A DNA stretch of 14,814 nt from JBQTHP01 sp052389755 (GTDB taxonomy: Bacteria > Pseudomonadota > Gammaproteobacteria > Steroidobacterales > Steroidobacteraceae), in contig JBQTHP010000270.1 in NCBI GenBank assembly GCA_052389755.1, positions 1 through 14,814 of the forward strand. Direction: 5' to 3'. The translations under genes and the position numbers were made by a program. The notes beneath the pieces are model-generated. The model was given only the letters and a program-made list of their open reading frames with translations, was not told the DNA's origin and made no database searches. This document shows, piece after piece, positions 1-7,382 of the stretch. Position 1 is the first letter of the stretch; each line of letters starts with the position of its first letter.

Positions 1-117
1 GGCGCCGGAGCGACCGGTGAGAAACACCATCTCGCCGGTCTCGACGCGGAAGCTCGCGCCGGACAGCGCTTCCCGCCCGTTCGGGTACCGCTTGCCGACG
101 TGGTCGAAGACGATCAC
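1..117 (-). CDS. ftsE: Cell division ATP-binding protein FtsE, N-terminal fragment
   Basis: FtsE is the cytoplasmic ABC-type ATPase that pairs with the membrane protein FtsX at the division site and controls septal murein hydrolases. Only the first 39 codons are inside the window; the gene continues beyond the left edge. The visible peptide begins (V/M)IVFDHVGKRYPNGREALSG and continues into GEMVFLTGRSGA, the start of the Walker A loop. This closely follows the E. coli FtsE N-terminus (MIRFEHVSKAY, GEMAFLTGHSGAGKST). The start is a GTG at 117-115. It follows the ftsY stop codon by 6 nt, which fits the usual ftsY-ftsE-ftsX order. The purine-rich stretch just upstream, which must act as its ribosome-binding site, lies inside the palindromic repeat at 118-181. 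Identity is confident although only about a sixth of the protein is visible. Confidence 0.9.
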   Translation of the reverse strand, partial: MIVFDHVGKRYPNGREALSGASFRVETGEMVFLTGRSGA

Positions 118-181
118 ACCCCCTCACCCTTCCCTCTCCCCCGCAAGCGGGGGAGAGGGTGCCGGAGGCGGGTGAGGGGGT
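118..181. repeat. GC-rich nested palindromic repeat (REP-like) at the ftsY/ftsE junction
   Basis: This is a 64-bp element with two nested perfect stems. The outer arms CCCCCTCACCC (119-129) and GGGTGAGGGGG (170-180) are 11 bp. The inner arms CCCTCTCCCCCGC (132-144) and GCGGGGGAGAGGG (147-159) are 13 bp around an AA centre. T-T and a 10-nt bulge (160-169) separate outer from inner arms, and A118/T181 extend the outer pair. From memory, sequences of this form are scattered through many proteobacterial genomes and often appear as spurious Pro-rich peptide tails in gene predictions. Here it lies inside the ftsY reading frame and directly abuts the ftsE start. Confidence 0.85.
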
Positions 182-1149
182 TCGAGGAGAGCAGCCGCGA
201 ACGCGCGCGCGTCGAATTCACCGAAATCCTCGGCCTGCTCGCCAACTCCCACGAACCGTATCGGCAGGGCGAGCCTGCGGGCGATCGCGATGACGATGCC
301 GCCCTTGGCCGTGCCGTCGAGCTTGGTGAGTACGAGGCCCGTCACGCCGATCGCCTCATGAAACTGCGCGGCCTGTGACAACGCGTTCTGACCCTGGTTC
401 GCATCGAGCACCAGCAACACCTCGTGCGGCGCCGATGCATCGACCCGCTGCATGACGCGCTTCACCTTCTTCAGCTCCTCCATCAGGTGCGACTGGCTGT
501 GCAGGCGTCCCGCGGTGTCGGCAAGCAGGACATCTATTCCGCGCGCGCGCGCGGCCTGCAAGGCGTCGAACACGACCGCGCCCGGGTCCGCTCCCGCCTG
601 TTGTGCCGCGAACTCGGCGCCGGAACGATCCGCCCAGACGTGGAGCTGCTCGATGGCGGCCGCACGAAACGTATCGCCCGCCGCGAGCATGACGTCGTGT
701 CCACCCTTGCGGATACGACCGGCGAGCTTGCCGATCGTCGTCGTCTTCCCGCTGCCGTTCACGCCGACCACCAGGATCGCGAACGGCTTTCGTCGTGGAT
801 CGATCACGAGCGGCTTCGCGCACGGCTCGAGAATCTCGACGATCGCTTCGCGCAACGCCTCGATGAGTGCCGCGACGTCCGTGAGCTCCTTGCGCGCGAC
901 GCGCTTGTGCAGCTCCTCGAGGATGTGCTGCGTGGCCTCGACGCCTACATCGGCCGTCAGCAGCCGCGTCTCGAGCTCCTCCAGTGCCGCGTCGTCGATC
1001 TTGCGGTCGCGGAAGAGATCGGCGAGGTCGTAGGTGAGCCACGAGTCGCCGCGGTTCAGCTTCGCGCGCATGCGCGCGAGGAAGCCCGCGCGCTCGTCAC
1101 GTGACGGGCGTGCTTCTCGCGCTGCAGGTTTGTTCTCGCGGTTGAACAT
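124..1149 (-). CDS. ftsY: Signal recognition particle receptor FtsY
   Basis: FtsY is the SRP receptor GTPase. It docks Ffh-ribosome complexes at the inner membrane for co-translational insertion. The 341-aa product has a helical N domain (about residues 35-110) and a G domain with all SRP-GTPase motifs: GVNGSGKTT (129-137), DTFRAA (159-164), DTAGRLHS (211-218), TKLDGTAKGG (275-284) and RFVGVGE (298-304). It is short compared with E. coli FtsY (497 aa) because the long acidic A domain is absent; the first ~30 residues are basic instead. The ATG at 1149 is preceded by GGAGAG. The family normally ends soon after a phrase like FxAxxFxxALL. Here E323 is followed by 18 Pro/Gly-rich residues encoded entirely by the 118-181 repeat, so the C-terminal tail is almost certainly acquired. 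ftsE follows 6 nt downstream. Confidence 0.96.
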   Translation of the reverse strand: MFNRENKPAAREARPSRDERAGFLARMRAKLNRGDSWLTYDLADLFRDRKIDDAALEELETRLLTADVGVEATQHILEELHKRVARKELTDVAALIEALREAIVEILEPCAKPLVIDPRRKPFAILVVGVNGSGKTTTIGKLAGRIRKGGHDVMLAAGDTFRAAAIEQLHVWADRSGAEFAAQQAGADPGAVVFDALQAARARGIDVLLADTAGRLHSQSHLMEELKKVKRVMQRVDASAPHEVLLVLDANQGQNALSQAAQFHEAIGVTGLVLTKLDGTAKGGIVIAIARRLALPIRFVGVGEQAEDFGEFDARAFAAALLEPPHPPPAPSPPLAGEREG

Positions 1150-1170
1150 GGCTCTCCAGGGCTCGCCGGT

Positions 1171-1176
1171 ATTGTA
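1171..1176 (-). promoter_or_regulatory. Candidate -10 box for ftsY
   Basis: On the minus strand this reads TACAAT, five of six matches to TATAAT, about 21 nt upstream of the ftsY ATG. It would give a leader of roughly 15 nt carrying the GGAGAG ribosome-binding site. It sits just after the lipase terminator, where ftsY needs its own promoter. No good -35 is visible at 16-18 nt, because the corresponding positions are the terminator T-tract, so the call is tentative. Confidence 0.4.
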
Positions 1177-1187
1177 GCGGCGCGTCC

Positions 1188-1217
1188 AAAAAACAAAGGG
1201 CGGCCGCGCGGCCGCCC
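1188..1217 (-). terminator. Intrinsic terminator of the lipase gene
   Basis: On the minus strand, 22 nt after the lipase stop codon, there is a perfect 20-bp palindrome (1198-1217). It can fold as GGGCGGCC / GGCCGCCC around GCGC and is followed at once by TTTGTTTTTT (1197-1188). The GC stem plus T-run in this orientation is a textbook factor-independent terminator. It separates the lipase from ftsY. Confidence 0.9.
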
Positions 1218-1239
1218 TCCGTCCGCTCGCTTGCGGCTC

Positions 1240-3363
1240 CTAGGGTTGGATCACCGCCGGATTGCCGACCACGATCACCGTGCCGTTCGGTGAGGCCACC
1301 ACGAACGAAACCGCTTCGGTCTGCATCTCCGTCGTGGCGGCAAGGCTCGCCGTCGGATCGATGATCGAGCCGTGATTGCCCTGGATGAAGTTCACGTACA
1401 CGCGATGCCCGGTCGCGGTCAGATCGATCACCGGTCCCGGAGCGCCCGGCGCGGGAATGCGGGTCAGATTGGCGGCATCGACGAGCCGCTGCGTCGCGCT
1501 GTTCGGTATGACCTGATCGGGCAGCACCGCACCGCCCCCGACGACCTGAATCACATGAATCGGCCGTGCCGCAGCGGCCGCGGCGATGTAGTTGATCGGA
1601 TCGGCCGCATCGATCGCGGTCTGCGCGTCGCGAAAGAACTGCTCAAGAAGCGTCGAGCCGGCAGTGAGCCCCCGCGCAGCGAGTCCCTGCAGAATGCGCG
1701 GACCGAACGTGGGCGAATCGCGCAACAGCTGCGCGATCACTCCGCCCGGCATCGCGAGCGTCGCGGTCTTCACGTTCGCCGCAGGTGCCACGCCCAGATA
1801 CACGCCGCCGACGATTGCGCCGAGCGAATGCCCGAGGAAGTGGACGCGCGTCGGATCGATGTCGCCGCCTGGATTCGCGTCGAGATTGAGGTTCGGAAGC
1901 GATCGCGTCAGTGTGATGAGGTCGGCCGCCGCCTGCCGGGCGTTGTCGCGGCTCGTGAGAAGGCTCGTGAGCTGAATGAAATGCGTGCCGGACGAATCGA
2001 TGACTCCGTCGGCGCCGGCAGCACCGCTTGCGTTGTTCACGAGATCGAGATCGAAGGTGCGTTCCGTCGCGCCGCCGGGGCGATAGAGCGGGCTCATGGG
2101 ATCGGTGATGCCGTGGAGCGGCTGATCGATGCCCACGACGACGAATCCCGCGTCCGCGAACGCTTCGGCGACGCCGAAGAGATCCGAGCGATTACGCGTG
2201 ATGCCGTGCTGGAAGATCAGGGCGGGCCAGCCGTTGACCGGCTTTACGCCACCGCTTGCCGACGCCGCGTTCGGCACGGTGACGAGCAGCGGAATGGCCG
2301 GCGTTTCGGTCGCAACCGGTACCGGGTTGAACCGCGTGACGAAGCGGCTGGTCGGGTCGGCCGCAAAAGGCGCCGCCTGCCACGATCCCGTAGTCGGCAG
2401 GGTGCGGCTCAGGTAGTACGGCACGCTCAGCGTGCCTACGTGAATGTCGGCCTTGCCCGTGAGACCCGGCACGCCGAGCTGCCCGGTGTTCAGGCCCGAG
2501 AACTGAGTGCCGATCGGCTGCGCGGTCGCATTCGCGGAAATCACGGCCATCGTGACGCCGGTGGCTTGCGTCGTGAAACTGAACGACAGCACGACCGTCG
2601 CCGGATTGATGCCGAACGCTCCGGCAACCTGAAGATGCGCGCCAGTGAGCTGGCACAGGAGATTCGCCTGCGCGTTCGTGACCGCGGGACAAGTCGGTCC
2701 GCCCGCGAGCGCGGCCTTGAATGCGGCGTAATCCGCATCCGGGGTCGCTGCCTGACCATTCGCCATCGTGATGCCGTTCGTCAGGACGACGAGATAGCCC
2801 GTGCCCGGAACGTTGCCGGGGCCGCTCGGCTGAAGCGGCCTCAGCGGCCTGATCTCGAGGATCGACGGGCCGACGCCCAGATCGGGCGCAACGCCGGCGG
2901 CGAAATCCGTGCCGAACATGAGCGGTGCGGGCGTCACGCCCGGATCGGGAGCCTTGGTGGTATTGCTGGTGCCGATGCGGAAGATGCGGACCGTGCTCGC
3001 ATTGAGCGACGCGGGATTCAGCGCACTGCCGAACCGCGCGCGGATCACCGCGTTCGTGGAGAAACCGTCGAGCGCATTGAGCGCCGCCTGGCTCGGGATG
3101 AGCGCATTGGCAGGCTGGATGTTGAGTGTGCCGTCGGTGGAGCTGGAGAAGTAGATATCGGTCGGAAAAGGCAACACGCCCTGCAGCGGCTGGAACAACG
3201 CGGCCGTCGGCGCGGGCGGTGTGATCGGCGCGGCGCCTCCGGGATTGTTGTTGCCGCTCGCGACGGTTGCCGGGTTCACATCCCGCGGACTGTCGGTCGA
3301 GCTCTCGCAGCCGACGAGCAGCAGTCCGCACGCGAGAATGCCGGCCGCAGTAACGCTCTTCAT
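1240..3363 (-). CDS. Lipoprotein lipase of the Pla-1/cef (VolA-like) family
   Basis: This is a predicted outer-membrane or surface lipase/lysophospholipase of 707 aa. Residues 1-19 form a lipoprotein signal ending in the lipobox LVGC (Cys19, Glu at +2). A Gly/Pro/Asn-rich linker follows. The phrase LPFPTDIYFSSSTDGTLNI around residues 55-75 is typical of the bacterial virulence-factor lipase N-terminal domain (PF12262). An alpha/beta-hydrolase follows: an oxyanion-hole-like segment QHGITRNRSD, the nucleophile elbow GHSLG (Ser513) and a late GNHGS (His664) as likely catalytic His. I could not place the catalytic acid. An upstream open frame reaches 4098 but runs antisense through rsmD. The ATG at 3363 is preferred because AAGGAG (3378-3373) lies 9 nt upstream and a lipoprotein signal starts there. 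The gene is monocistronic, with its own terminator, and divergent from rsmD. The exact substrate is unknown. Confidence 0.88.
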   Translation of the reverse strand: MKSVTAAGILACGLLLVGCESSTDSPRDVNPATVASGNNNPGGAAPITPPAPTAALFQPLQGVLPFPTDIYFSSSTDGTLNIQPANALIPSQAALNALDGFSTNAVIRARFGSALNPASLNASTVRIFRIGTSNTTKAPDPGVTPAPLMFGTDFAAGVAPDLGVGPSILEIRPLRPLQPSGPGNVPGTGYLVVLTNGITMANGQAATPDADYAAFKAALAGGPTCPAVTNAQANLLCQLTGAHLQVAGAFGINPATVVLSFSFTTQATGVTMAVISANATAQPIGTQFSGLNTGQLGVPGLTGKADIHVGTLSVPYYLSRTLPTTGSWQAAPFAADPTSRFVTRFNPVPVATETPAIPLLVTVPNAASASGGVKPVNGWPALIFQHGITRNRSDLFGVAEAFADAGFVVVGIDQPLHGITDPMSPLYRPGGATERTFDLDLVNNASGAAGADGVIDSSGTHFIQLTSLLTSRDNARQAAADLITLTRSLPNLNLDANPGGDIDPTRVHFLGHSLGAIVGGVYLGVAPAANVKTATLAMPGGVIAQLLRDSPTFGPRILQGLAARGLTAGSTLLEQFFRDAQTAIDAADPINYIAAAAAARPIHVIQVVGGGAVLPDQVIPNSATQRLVDAANLTRIPAPGAPGPVIDLTATGHRVYVNFIQGNHGSIIDPTASLAATTEMQTEAVSFVVASPNGTVIVVGNPAVIQP

Positions 3364-3477
3364 ACCGTTGGGCTCCTTCACGAATCCTTGGTGTTTTTCG
3401 CCGGCAGCGCGCCGATCGCGCGCGGGCGCGCCGTGCTTGTAGTGGTGAGCAGCTAGGGTACGCTTGTCGCGAGAAAG

Positions 3478-4137
3478 GTGGCAAGCCGCGCGGCGCACGT
3501 CTTGACCGGCAAACGCAATAGCAGCGGCCCGCGCTCGGGTGCGGCGCCCGCTCGCGGCGCGCGCTCGCGCGTGCTGCGGATCATCGGCGGGACGTGGCGC
3601 AGCCGGCGCTTGCGATTTCCATCCGCTCCCGAGATCCGTCCGACGCCGGATCGTGTGCGCGAGACGCTCTTCAACTGGCTTGCGCCTCGCATCGCCGGTG
3701 CGCGTTGCCTCGATCTGTTCGCCGGCAGCGGCGCGCTCGGGCTCGAAGCGCTCTCGCGCGGCGCATCGCGCGTCGTGTTCGTCGAGCGCGAGCGGCAGGC
3801 AGCCGCCGAGCTGCGCCGGCTGCTGCACGAATGGGACGCTCGCGGCGGCACACTCGTGCGCGCGGACGCGCAGCGGTTTCTCGCCGGGGTCGCCGAACCC
3901 TTCGACGTCGTGTTTCTCGACCCGCCGTTCACATCGCGGGAGCTGCTCTCGGGCGTTGCCGCCCGCCTCGAGACCGGCGGGTGGCTCGCGCCGCGGGCGC
4001 TGATCTATGTCGAATGCGCTGCGCGCGAGGGGTTGCCCGAGCTGCCCTCGAGCTGGAAAGCCGCGAAGACGGGCCGGGCGGGCGAGGTCGGTTATCATCT
4101 TCTCGAGCGCACCGCGCGTGGAGAGCGTTCCGAATGA
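3478..4137 (+). CDS. rsmD: 16S rRNA (guanine966-N2)-methyltransferase RsmD
   Basis: RsmD methylates N2 of G966 in the 30S subunit using S-adenosylmethionine. The 219-aa frame contains RIIGGTWRSRRL (34-45), RPTPDRVRETLFNWLAP (54-70), the SAM-binding loop DLFAGSGALGLEALSRGA (79-96) and the catalytic DPPF (148-151), all closely matching E. coli RsmD (198 aa). The GTG at 3478 is the longest start and gives a basic N-terminal tail about 20 residues longer than in E. coli. A GTG at 3571, just before the RIIGG motif, is the shorter alternative; neither has a convincing ribosome-binding site. It is the first gene of the plus-strand operon, and its TGA overlaps the coaD ATG (ATGA). Confidence 0.95.
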   Translation: MASRAAHVLTGKRNSSGPRSGAAPARGARSRVLRIIGGTWRSRRLRFPSAPEIRPTPDRVRETLFNWLAPRIAGARCLDLFAGSGALGLEALSRGASRVVFVERERQAAAELRRLLHEWDARGGTLVRADAQRFLAGVAEPFDVVFLDPPFTSRELLSGVAARLETGGWLAPRALIYVECAAREGLPELPSSWKAAKTGRAGEVGYHLLERTARGERSE

Positions 4138-4622
4138 AGCGCAATGCCATGTATCCCGGCACGTTCGACCCGATCACGAACGGCCACCAGGACCTCGTGC
4201 GCCGGGCCGCGACCATCTTCGACCGCATCGTCGTCGCGATTGCCGCCAACCCGAACAAAACGCCGATGTTTCCGCTCGAGAAGCGCGTGGAGCTCGCGCG
4301 GCGCGTGCTCGTCGACATGCCGAACGTCGAGGTCATGGGCTATGCGACCCTCACGGTGGAATTCGCACGCCAGCACAATCTTCACGTCGTGCTGCGCGGG
4401 CTGCGGGCGGTGTCGGATTTCGAGTTCGAATTCCAGCTCGCGAACATGAGCCGGCACCTCTCGCGCGACATCGAGACGGTGTTCATGACGCCGCAGGAGC
4501 AATTCACCTTCATCTCCTCGACGCTCGTGCGCGAGATCGCGGTGCTCGGCGGGGACGTCAACGAGTTCGTGCACCCGATCGTCGCCGAGGAACTGCGCAA
4601 GCAGAGGCGCGTCCCAAAGTGA
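4134..4622 (+). CDS. coaD: Pantetheine-phosphate adenylyltransferase
   Basis: CoaD makes 3'-dephospho-CoA from 4'-phosphopantetheine and ATP, the fourth step from pantothenate to CoA. The 162-aa protein matches the family's usual ~160 residues. It has the nucleotidyltransferase motif YPGTFDPITNGH, with T15-N-G-H18 as the (H/T)xGH signature, and the ISSTLVR motif at 127-133. LRGLRAVSDFEFEFQLA is also characteristic. The start ATG overlaps the rsmD stop by 4 nt, implying translational coupling, and its own TGA overlaps the ggt ATG by one base. Note that coaBC, the preceding enzyme activities in the pathway, is about 5 kb away in a separate operon. Confidence 0.97.
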   Translation: MKRNAMYPGTFDPITNGHQDLVRRAATIFDRIVVAIAANPNKTPMFPLEKRVELARRVLVDMPNVEVMGYATLTVEFARQHNLHVVLRGLRAVSDFEFEFQLANMSRHLSRDIETVFMTPQEQFTFISSTLVREIAVLGGDVNEFVHPIVAEELRKQRRVPK

Positions 4623-6292
4623 TGTTTCGACGGGCCGTTCTCGCGCTCTGCCTCGTATTGGTCACGGCGGCTTCGGCGGCCGAGCGCGCGCCGGGCAGGC
4701 CCGCGATTGCGAGCGCACATCCTCTCGCCACCGCCGCCGGGCACGAGATGATCGCGATGGGCGGCAACGCTTTCGACGCGGCCGTCGCCGTGGCCGCCGC
4801 GCTCACGGTGGTCGAGCCGACGGGCTCCGGGCTCGGCGGCGGCGGTTTTCTGCTCCTGCATCGCGCGAGCGACGATCTGTACACGATGATCGATGCGCGG
4901 GAGAAAGCGCCCGGCGCCTCGACGCGTGACATGTTTCTCGATGCGAAAGGCGACCCCGATCGAAAGCTCGCCACCGAGAGCGGGCTCGCCGCCGGCATTC
5001 CGGGCCAGCCGGCTGCGCTCGAGTATCTCGCGCAGAAGTACGGAAAATTGCCGCTCGCCACGTGCCTGCAACCGGCGATCCGGCTCGCTCGCGAAGGTTT
5101 TCCGCTGTATACGCGCCTGCAGAGCGGCATCCGCGGCAAGGCGGCACAATTCAGGAAGACCCGGGACGCCGAGCGCGTCTTCCTCGTCGACGGCGAGGTT
5201 CCGCCGCTCGGGCACGTGATCCGGCAGCCGCAGCTCGCTGCGACGCTCGAGCTCATCGCGGCGAAAGGCGCGAAGGTTTTCTACGAGGGGCCTCTCGCCC
5301 GCAAGCTCGTCGCGGGCGTTCGCAAGTTCGGCGGCATCTGGACGGAGGCGGATCTGGCCGCGTATCGCGTCGTCGAGCGCGCGCCGATCGTCAGCGACTA
5401 TCGCGGCGCCCGCATCGTATCCGCATCGCCGCCCGCATCCGGCGGCATCGCGCTCGCGGATGCGCTCAACATCCTCGAGGGCTTCGATCTCGCGGCGCTC
5501 GATTCCACGGCGCGCAAGCACGTGATCATCGAAGCCATGCGGCGCGCGCACCGCGACCGCGCGATCTATCTCGGCGATCCGGACTTCGTGAAGATCCCGA
5601 CGCAGATGCTGACGCACCAGGCGTATGCAGACGGGCAGCGCACCTCCCTGAGGCTCGACCGCGCCCTGCCGAGCGGGATGCTGTCCGGCATCGAGACCGA
5701 GGCCAGCGCAGGACCCGAGACGACGCACTTCTCGGTGATCGATGCGGAAGGCAATCGCGTCGGCGCGACTCTCACGCTCAATCTGTGGTTCGGCACGGGG
5801 CTGATGGTTCCGGGAACGGGCGTCCTGCTCAACAACCAGATGGATGATTTCGCGATAAAGGCGGGTGCGCCGAATGCGTTCGACCTCATCGGCGCCGATG
5901 CGAACGCGATCGCGCCGGGCAAGCGCATGCTGTCCTCGTCGACGCCGACGTTCGTCGAATCGGATCGCGGGGTCCTGATCACGGGCTCACCCGGGGGCAG
6001 CTACATCATCGGCATGGTGCTGCTCGCCACGCTCGATTTCATGAGCGGTCGGAGCGCAGCGGAGATCGTGAGCGCACCGCGCATTCACCATCAGTACGTC
6101 CCGGACGTCGTGCAGTACGAGGCCGGTGCGCTGACCGAAGCCGAGCGCGAGGGTCTCGTCGCGCGCGGGCACACGCTTCGCGAGTCTCGCCGGCAGTGGG
6201 GGAACATGCAGGCCGTCGTGTGGGAGTACGAAACGGGCAAAGTCGAAGCCGCGTCCGATCCGCGCGGCGCCGTGGCGGAGCTCCTGTATTGA
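4622..6292 (+). CDS. ggt: Gamma-glutamyltranspeptidase (glutathione hydrolase)
   Basis: GGT is a periplasmic N-terminal-nucleophile enzyme that removes the gamma-glutamyl group from glutathione and related compounds. The 556-aa precursor starts with a Sec signal (about residues 1-20, AASAAE at the cut). It then has the large-subunit motifs GNAFDAAVA and EPTGSGLGGGGFLL. The self-cleavage and catalytic threonine is Thr367 in ETTHFSVIDAEGN, equivalent to the TTHYS start of the E. coli small subunit. Small-subunit markers follow: GVLLNNQMDDF, RMLSSSTPT, the oxyanion motif GSPGGS and RIHHQ. Length and motif order are normal, so it should be autoprocessed. The ATG shares one base with the coaD stop (TGATG) and its TGA overlaps the next gene's TTG, so it is translationally coupled on both sides. 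Confidence 0.96.
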   Translation: MFRRAVLALCLVLVTAASAAERAPGRPAIASAHPLATAAGHEMIAMGGNAFDAAVAVAAALTVVEPTGSGLGGGGFLLLHRASDDLYTMIDAREKAPGASTRDMFLDAKGDPDRKLATESGLAAGIPGQPAALEYLAQKYGKLPLATCLQPAIRLAREGFPLYTRLQSGIRGKAAQFRKTRDAERVFLVDGEVPPLGHVIRQPQLAATLELIAAKGAKVFYEGPLARKLVAGVRKFGGIWTEADLAAYRVVERAPIVSDYRGARIVSASPPASGGIALADALNILEGFDLAALDSTARKHVIIEAMRRAHRDRAIYLGDPDFVKIPTQMLTHQAYADGQRTSLRLDRALPSGMLSGIETEASAGPETTHFSVIDAEGNRVGATLTLNLWFGTGLMVPGTGVLLNNQMDDFAIKAGAPNAFDLIGADANAIAPGKRMLSSSTPTFVESDRGVLITGSPGGSYIIGMVLLATLDFMSGRSAAEIVSAPRIHHQYVPDVVQYEAGALTEAEREGLVARGHTLRESRRQWGNMQAVVWEYETGKVEAASDPRGAVAELLY

Positions 6293-6681
6293 ACCCGCGC
6301 GGCGCACCGTCGGAGCTCGACGGCACGTGGGTGCCGATTGCGGCCGACGTGTCGGGGCAGGTGCTCGCGGTGCGCGACCTGCGCGTGGCGCGGCTCGTGC
6401 TCGATCGCGGTGGCTACGAGATCATCGACCGCAGCGATGCGATCGTCGACCGCGGTGACATCCGCATCGATCGCAGCGCAACCCCGCCCACCATGGACAT
6501 CGTCGGCAGTACCGGCCCGAACGCCGGCCGCACCATGCTCGCGATCTTCGAGCTCGATGGCGATCGCCTCAAGGTGTGTTACGACCTCGACGGCGCAGTA
6601 CGCCCCACGAACATGCAGCCGCAGGAGGAGCAGCTCCTGCTCAGCATCACTTACGCACGTGCCGCCGTGACGCTCTCCTGA
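6289..6681 (+). CDS. TIGR03067-domain protein of unknown function
   Basis: This small 130-aa protein has no signal peptide or membrane segment, so it is probably cytoplasmic. The segments LDGTWVPIAADVSG, ARLVLDRGGYEI, TMDIVGSTGPNAGRTMLAIFELDGDRLKVCYD and RPT follow the TIGR03067 pattern (LqGTW..., p.tiDi...GpnkGkt.lgIYeLdGDtLkvCy...RPt). From memory this domain was first noted in Planctomycetes and has no assigned biochemical role; the fold is probably a small beta-barrel. The chosen start is TTG at 6289, because GGAG lies 8 nt upstream within the end of ggt and the TTGA overlap mirrors the other couplings in this operon. The conserved domain begins about 10 residues later. Its 3' end overlaps the convergent glycosylase gene by 35 nt. 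Confidence 0.8.
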   Translation: MNPRGAPSELDGTWVPIAADVSGQVLAVRDLRVARLVLDRGGYEIIDRSDAIVDRGDIRIDRSATPPTMDIVGSTGPNAGRTMLAIFELDGDRLKVCYDLDGAVRPTNMQPQEEQLLLSITYARAAVTLS

Positions 6682-7369
6682 CGGGCGCGCGACGACGCAC
6701 GCGGCGCCCCGTGCGCGGCATGCGGATCTTCTCCGCCGGTGCCGGCAGCGTGCCCGCTTTCGCAAGCTCGATCGCCCGCCACAGGTACCACGCCGCGGCC
6801 GTGCGATACGGCCGCCAGCGCTCGCCGAACGCTGCGAGCGCGCGAGGCGTAGGAATCTTGCGTAGCCCGTACGCGAGCCGGAAGCCGTTGCGGACGCCGA
6901 AGTCGTCGACGGGCAGCACGTCGGGCCGCCCAAGCTGAAACATCAGCATCATCTCCACCGTCCAGCGCCCGATACCGCGCACTGCCGTGAGGCGCTCGAC
7001 GATCGCATCGTCCGCGAGCGTCTCGAGCACTGCGCGCGACGGCACGACGCCTTCGTGGGTCTTCGCAGCCAGGTCGCGCAGTGCAGCGATCTTTGCGCGC
7101 GAAAAACCGGCGGCGCGCAGCTCGGCGTCGCTCGCCGCGAGCACTTGCTCGGGCGTCGGAAACGCGCCGCCGCCGCAGCCCGCGACGAAGCGATCGAGAA
7201 TCCGGTTCGCGACCACTCCGTTCAGCTGCTGGTGGGCGATCGCTCGCGCGAGCGCGCGAAACGGAGGGCCATCGTGATCGGGTTTGATGCGATAGGGGCC
7301 GGCGGCCGCGATGAGGCCGGCCATCACCGGATCGGCGGTCGCGAGATGGCGGGTGATACGTACGCTCAT
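6647..7369 (-). CDS. DNA-3-methyladenine glycosylase II (AlkA-type HhH-GPD)
   Basis: This base-excision-repair glycosylase is predicted to remove alkylated purines from DNA. The 240-aa protein carries FRALARAIAHQQL (38-49), a helix-hairpin-helix LTAVRGIGRWTVE (127-139) and the downstream VLPVDDFGVRNG (151-162), where an Asp (155/156) is the expected catalytic residue. It lacks the N-terminal TBP-like domain of E. coli AlkA, like the shorter family members. The last ~25 residues (216-240) are extremely arginine-rich (12 Arg) and lie partly in the 35-nt convergent overlap with the TIGR03067 gene. The ATG at 7369 lies 13 nt after the mutM stop and has no clear Shine-Dalgarno, so it is probably read from the mutM transcript. 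The exact substrate range cannot be read from sequence. Confidence 0.9.
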   Translation of the reverse strand: MSVRITRHLATADPVMAGLIAAAGPYRIKPDHDGPPFRALARAIAHQQLNGVVANRILDRFVAGCGGGAFPTPEQVLAASDAELRAAGFSRAKIAALRDLAAKTHEGVVPSRAVLETLADDAIVERLTAVRGIGRWTVEMMLMFQLGRPDVLPVDDFGVRNGFRLAYGLRKIPTPRALAAFGERWRPYRTAAAWYLWRAIELAKAGTLPAPAEKIRMPRTGRRVRRRAPVRRASRRHVRK

Positions 7370-7382
7370 GCGTCGGGTGCGA

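Noticed and set aside
1372..3456. Long plus-strand open frame (694 codons) opposite the lipase
   Set aside because: Arg/Asp/Glu-biased translation with no domain signals, wholly antisense to a lipase with clear signal peptide, catalytic motifs and terminator; typical shadow in GC-rich DNA.
3430..3477. Promoter for rsmD (TTGTAG, 16 nt, TACGCT)
   Set aside because: Both hexamers match consensus at only three of six positions; no better candidate was found in the 114-nt divergent gap.
3364..4098. N-terminal extension of the lipase frame to 952 aa
   Set aside because: It runs antisense through most of rsmD, is Arg/Ala-rich, and would bury the lipoprotein signal. The ATG at 3363 has a good ribosome-binding site.
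6682..6715. GGGCGC...GCGCCC inverted repeat near the TIGR03067/glycosylase overlap
   Set aside because: Short arms, long loop, no T-tract, and inside the glycosylase coding sequence.
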